A model generated the notes under the pieces. That model had not been told where the DNA came from. It did no database searches and saw only the letters and a list, made by a program, of their open reading frames with translations. Below are positions 14,602 through 16,906 of a stretch of 16,906 nucleotides of DNA, piece after piece. The DNA is taken from positions 1-16,906 of the forward strand of contig JAAEPW010000870.1 in the NCBI GenBank assembly GCA_024232355.1, written 5' to 3'. Both the position numbers and the translations under genes were made by a program. The first letter of the stretch is position 1; each line of letters opens with the position of its first letter. Source of the stretch: Chloroflexota bacterium. Its GTDB lineage: Bacteria > Chloroflexota > Anaerolineae > B4-G1.

Positions 14602-14798
14602 CACTCGCAACGAGACCAAGAGCGATGTGTTTACTATATTGAGCCATTTACAGTTGCCGTCATCATCACTTGAATAACTCTGCTATCAGAAGGAGGGGAT
14701 CTCCGCCTAACTCGTTATCCACAAAATCGAGGGAACCTCAAAAACTATTTCCCAAAGCAACTAAATCTGACACTTTGTCCACCAATAGTAAGACGCCA

Positions 14799-15503
14799 AT
14801 GAATTCTCAACCCCTCAGTTCCCGCTCAACCACAGATCTAGCCCACGCCTGCGCTCAACAGGCCAGCCGCCGACATACGTCGACGCCCGAGTTCGACTTT
14901 TGCTACGAACTGTTCCGGCGGGCCTTTGCATCTTTGCCTGACAACATCGCCTGGCAGGCCATCCTGAACCAGTACCAGAGACTGATCACCCACTGGCTGG
15001 GTCAGCACGCCACGGAGGATGCTGTCCAAGACGTATTCATACGATTTTGGAAGTCGCAACAAGGCGCTGTCTTTGCTTCCCGCTTTTCCAACATCCGCAC
15101 CGTGATGGGTTATCTCAAGCGATGTGCTGTCACAGTACGCATCGAAAGTGGGCGAGCGGAAGAGAAACGGCACAAACTCGCTGAAAAACTGTCCAGCCTT
15201 GCCGATGAGGCTCAACTTGTCGCAGCACAAACCCCCGCAAGCCAAACACACGCTGAGATTGATTTCAAACAGTTTGTGCTTTCCAAGCTCAAAGACGAGA
15301 GAGAACAAGCCGTATTTGAACTGACCTATTACTACAACCTGACCCCGCGAGAGATTCAGGCCGAGAGACCCGACCTATTTCCCAACGCGCGAACAGTCTA
15401 TCGCGTCAAAGAGAACTTGTTAAAGCGACTACATCGGGACCCAGAATTTCGGGAACGACGGGGGCAATCATCCGAAACTCGTGCCGACGATGGCGGAAAT
15501 TAG
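14799..15503 (+). CDS. Sigma-70 family (ECF-like) RNA polymerase sigma factor
   Basis: A 234-aa sigma factor reading from ATG 14799. Region 2 lies at about 50-118, with the core-binding/-10 motif HATEDAVQDVFIRFWKS at 70-86 and NIRTVMGYLKRCA after it. A variable linker follows. The region 4 helix-turn-helix lies at about 165-212 (EREQAVFELTYYYNLTPREIQAE...TVYRVKENLLKRL). The start is uncertain. The frame stays open to TTG 14670 but that extension is serine/threonine/lysine-rich without a domain. A strong AGGAGG at 14691-14696 has no start codon at a usable distance, and ATG 14799 has only a weak AGTAAG upstream. It is followed after 35 nt by a zinc-finger protein that probably restrains it, and then by a TPR gene, a gene order repeated in many Chloroflexota genomes (family knowledge). 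Confidence 0.8.
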   Translation: MNSQPLSSRSTTDLAHACAQQASRRHTSTPEFDFCYELFRRAFASLPDNIAWQAILNQYQRLITHWLGQHATEDAVQDVFIRFWKSQQGAVFASRFSNIRTVMGYLKRCAVTVRIESGRAEEKRHKLAEKLSSLADEAQLVAAQTPASQTHAEIDFKQFVLSKLKDEREQAVFELTYYYNLTPREIQAERPDLFPNARTVYRVKENLLKRLHRDPEFRERRGQSSETRADDGGN

Positions 15504-15538
15504 GCACATTTGCCTGTTTAGTAAGGTAGGAATGACAA

Positions 15539-16237
15539 ATGACTAAACTAACATGTATCAATCCAAACGAAATCCAGGAAGGAGACCTGATGGTCTATCT
15601 GCATGGAGAGGCCCCATCCCAAGTTGCCGAACACGTGACCCGCTGCTCCTTCTGTGCCGACCAGGTAGAACAATTGAGAATGGTAGACGCTCAATTGCTC
15701 TCCACCTTTTATCGTGATGCCTGTCCATCGCCCCAAGCCCTGGCCGACTTGAGCCTCAACCGGCTGTCGGCGACTGAAAAGCTGCGTGTGGCAGCCCACG
15801 TGCGTGGTTGTGCCGCCTGCACGAAAGAGACAACATCTGTGCGCGACTTGACCGACGAGTCACCGCCATCCCTCTTGGCCCGCCTGCGTGAGACATTGGC
15901 CCTGGCCCTGGTCGCCCGGCAGATTACTCCCGCGGCTGTCCCAGTACGAGGCCAGGGGTGGCAAGGTCGTTTCGAGACCGACGATCTGATCGTCACACTC
16001 CTTACCCAGGAGGGCAACCTGACCGGTCGAGTGCGACGTCGGGACGCTCCTTCCAGCACAGACTACAGAGGGCAAGCTTGGCTGCTGGGTAAAAAAACCG
16101 CGAAAGAGGATGTTCCACGCAGTAGAATTGACCGGTCTGGCCGTTTTCGGTTCACGGCACAGGAAACCGGGTCCTACGAGATGCTGTTGCAGGTTAATGA
16201 GCAGAGCATGGCGCTAGAGATGGTCCGGATCGAATGA
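15539..16237 (+). CDS. Putative anti-sigma factor with two HxxxCxxC zinc fingers
   Basis: A 232-aa cytoplasmic protein starting at ATG 15539 with AGGTAGGA upstream. It has two zf-HC2-like modules: His32-x3-Cys36-x2-Cys39, preceded by DLMVYLHGE, and His87-x3-Cys91-x2-Cys94, preceded by LSLNRLSATEKLRVAAHV. In known anti-sigma factors such ZAS-type modules bind the partner sigma factor. No transmembrane helix follows, unlike many ECF anti-sigma factors, so this one should be soluble. The C-terminal part (about 138-232: GRFETDD, TGRVRRRD, SRIDRSGRFRFTAQETGSYEMLLQV) resembles a carboxypeptidase-regulatory-like beta-sandwich. Two tandem fingers plus that domain suggest sensing through protein or ligand binding (inference). 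Its TGA stop overlaps the next ATG (ATGA), so translation is coupled. Confidence 0.75.
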   Translation: MTKLTCINPNEIQEGDLMVYLHGEAPSQVAEHVTRCSFCADQVEQLRMVDAQLLSTFYRDACPSPQALADLSLNRLSATEKLRVAAHVRGCAACTKETTSVRDLTDESPPSLLARLRETLALALVARQITPAAVPVRGQGWQGRFETDDLIVTLLTQEGNLTGRVRRRDAPSSTDYRGQAWLLGKKTAKEDVPRSRIDRSGRFRFTAQETGSYEMLLQVNEQSMALEMVRIE

Positions 16238-16671
16238 TGGATGCTGAAAAATTACTGACACAATTGCTCGCGGCGGAGGATAAGGAAAGACGTAAAAGAG
16301 TACTGGAGAAACACAAGCCATTAGAAACCATCTTCTTTCAACTACTCAAAGATCGCGTCCGCCAAGTGGTGCGGGAAGATAATCAAAAAGCACTGCGGAT
16401 GACCGAGGTAGGGTTGGAGGCAGTCGAGTTCGCGGAGGAGCGAGGGGGCGTTGCCTGTGCCTGGTGGGCCAGGGGCAACGCTCTTTTGTTTGTAGGACAA
16501 TACGACAATAGTCTGGCCGCCTACACGACCGCCATCTCTATCTATACCGGTCTCGATCAGGCGCAAGAGATCGCACAACTTGAAACCAACTGCATGCTCC
16601 CACTGATGTGGACCGGCCGTTACGCCCAAGCACAAGAGATGGGCCGCAGCGCGCTGGAGAAATTAGGGTAG
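16234..16671 (+). CDS. TPR protein, probably truncated by a repeat
   Basis: A 145-aa alpha-helical protein starting at ATG 16234 in a 4-nt overlap with the anti-sigma gene (a second ATG at 16237 is equally possible). An N-terminal helical segment (DAEKLLTQLLAAEDKERRKRVLEKHKPLETIFFQLLKDRV) resembles the opening of large TPR/CHAT proteins encoded beside such sigma cassettes. One clear TPR follows (WARGNALLFVGQYDNSLAAYTTAISIY, about 78-104) and then part of a second (LMWTGRYAQAQEMGRSALEKLG). It stops right after a half-finished repeat, and the stop codon TAG lies at the first bases of dispersed repeat R2. I infer loss of the remaining TPRs and any C-terminal effector domain. A short functional TPR adaptor remains possible. 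Confidence 0.65.
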   Translation: MMDAEKLLTQLLAAEDKERRKRVLEKHKPLETIFFQLLKDRVRQVVREDNQKALRMTEVGLEAVEFAEERGGVACAWWARGNALLFVGQYDNSLAAYTTAISIYTGLDQAQEIAQLETNCMLPLMWTGRYAQAQEMGRSALEKLG

Positions 16672-16732
16672 TGGCCCATTACAATGCGGATAATTCAGCC
16701 ACACCCCAGACAACGACCAAACAGCGTCCAGT
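16667..16732 (+). repeat. Dispersed repeat R2, copy 2, at the TPR gene end
   Basis: GGTAGTGGCCCATTACAATG, then CGGATAATTCAGCCACACCCC, aligns without gaps to 4839-4905. It begins exactly at the TPR stop codon. Confidence 0.6.
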
Positions 16733-16906
16733 ACAGAAAAATGGCGTCCCAGACCCAAAACTGGGTACATGGAAGTCACAGACGCCGCATTTGGCGCCGT
16801 GCAGATGCGCTCACCCCTTCGTTTTCTCCCCGGTGACGCACTCCTCCCTAAGCCGCTGTCGCCTCCTGTCGCCACGGGGGCACTCGAAAGAGCAGAAACT
16901 CGCCCA
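16733..16906. other. Window end: nested hairpin, no gene seen
   Basis: GGCGTC (16743-16748) pairs with GACGCC (16781-16786), and inside it CCCAG (16748-16752) can pair with CTGGG (16761-16765), sharing base 16748. A minus-strand frame over 16663-16875 has no start signals or domain. No gene is supported. Confidence 0.35.

Noticed and set aside
14715..14723. TTATCCACA, a perfect DnaA box
   Set aside because: A single box with no cluster, AT-rich unwinding region or origin-linked genes nearby does not support a replication origin.
16663..16875. 70-codon minus-strand frame at the right end
   Set aside because: It has no start signals or domain, and lies partly across dispersed repeat R2.

Overview
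The window looks like accessory chromosome of a Chloroflexota bacterium (Anaerolineae/Ardenticatenia/Caldilineae-like). This rests on family-level features: a small secreted protein ending in VYLPLVVRNG, a terminal motif common in exported Chloroflexota proteins; a secreted protein with the 'YQGxL...GYYDF...PVPYAW' domain; a sigma factor / HxxxCxxC zinc-finger protein / TPR protein cassette; and long pentapeptide-repeat proteins. No rRNA, tRNA, CRISPR array or recognisable transposase gene is visible. Taxonomy is an inference.

Layout. 1-1362 is a non-coding, near-tandem array of two alternating repeat elements, here called A and B. 1363-1939 holds no convincing gene but has a consensus promoter. 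1940-3590 is a two-gene unit for secreted proteins with a candidate terminator. 3746-4753 is a D-2-hydroxyacid dehydrogenase. 4841-5386 holds repeat sequence and a conserved leader for pentapeptide-repeat gene 1 (5387-6097). 6355-7323 is an alpha-alpha toroid (prenyltransferase/squalene-oxidase-repeat-like) protein. 7469-9667 is a large membrane-anchored S41-type peptidase. 9727-11522 is a gene pair: an M24 metallopeptidase-family protein and a degenerate 2H phosphoesterase-like protein. 11791-12325 holds more A/B repeats. 12427-12717 (minus) is a 96-aa protein of unknown function with a consensus promoter. 12855-13190 is again A/B repeat. 13558-14235 is pentapeptide gene 2, a paralogue of gene 1 duplicated with its leader and part of the neighbouring repeat. 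14799-16671 is a sigma factor / zinc-finger anti-sigma-like / TPR operon whose last gene ends exactly where another dispersed repeat begins.

How it works together. The sigma/anti-sigma/TPR genes form one translationally coupled regulatory cassette. The two secreted-protein genes form another unit. The M24 and 2H-like genes are probably co-transcribed. The rest look like independently acquired or duplicated accessory genes separated by repeat-rich spacers. The most unusual content is non-coding: a family of composite GC-rich intergenic repeats in at least four places, duplicated sigma-70 promoter regions (one pair direct, one pair inverted), and a short motif at or near gene 3' ends that supplies or overlaps two stop codons. 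I found no clear new defence or biosynthetic system. The repeat family and its co-duplication with the pentapeptide genes are the best candidates for something undescribed.
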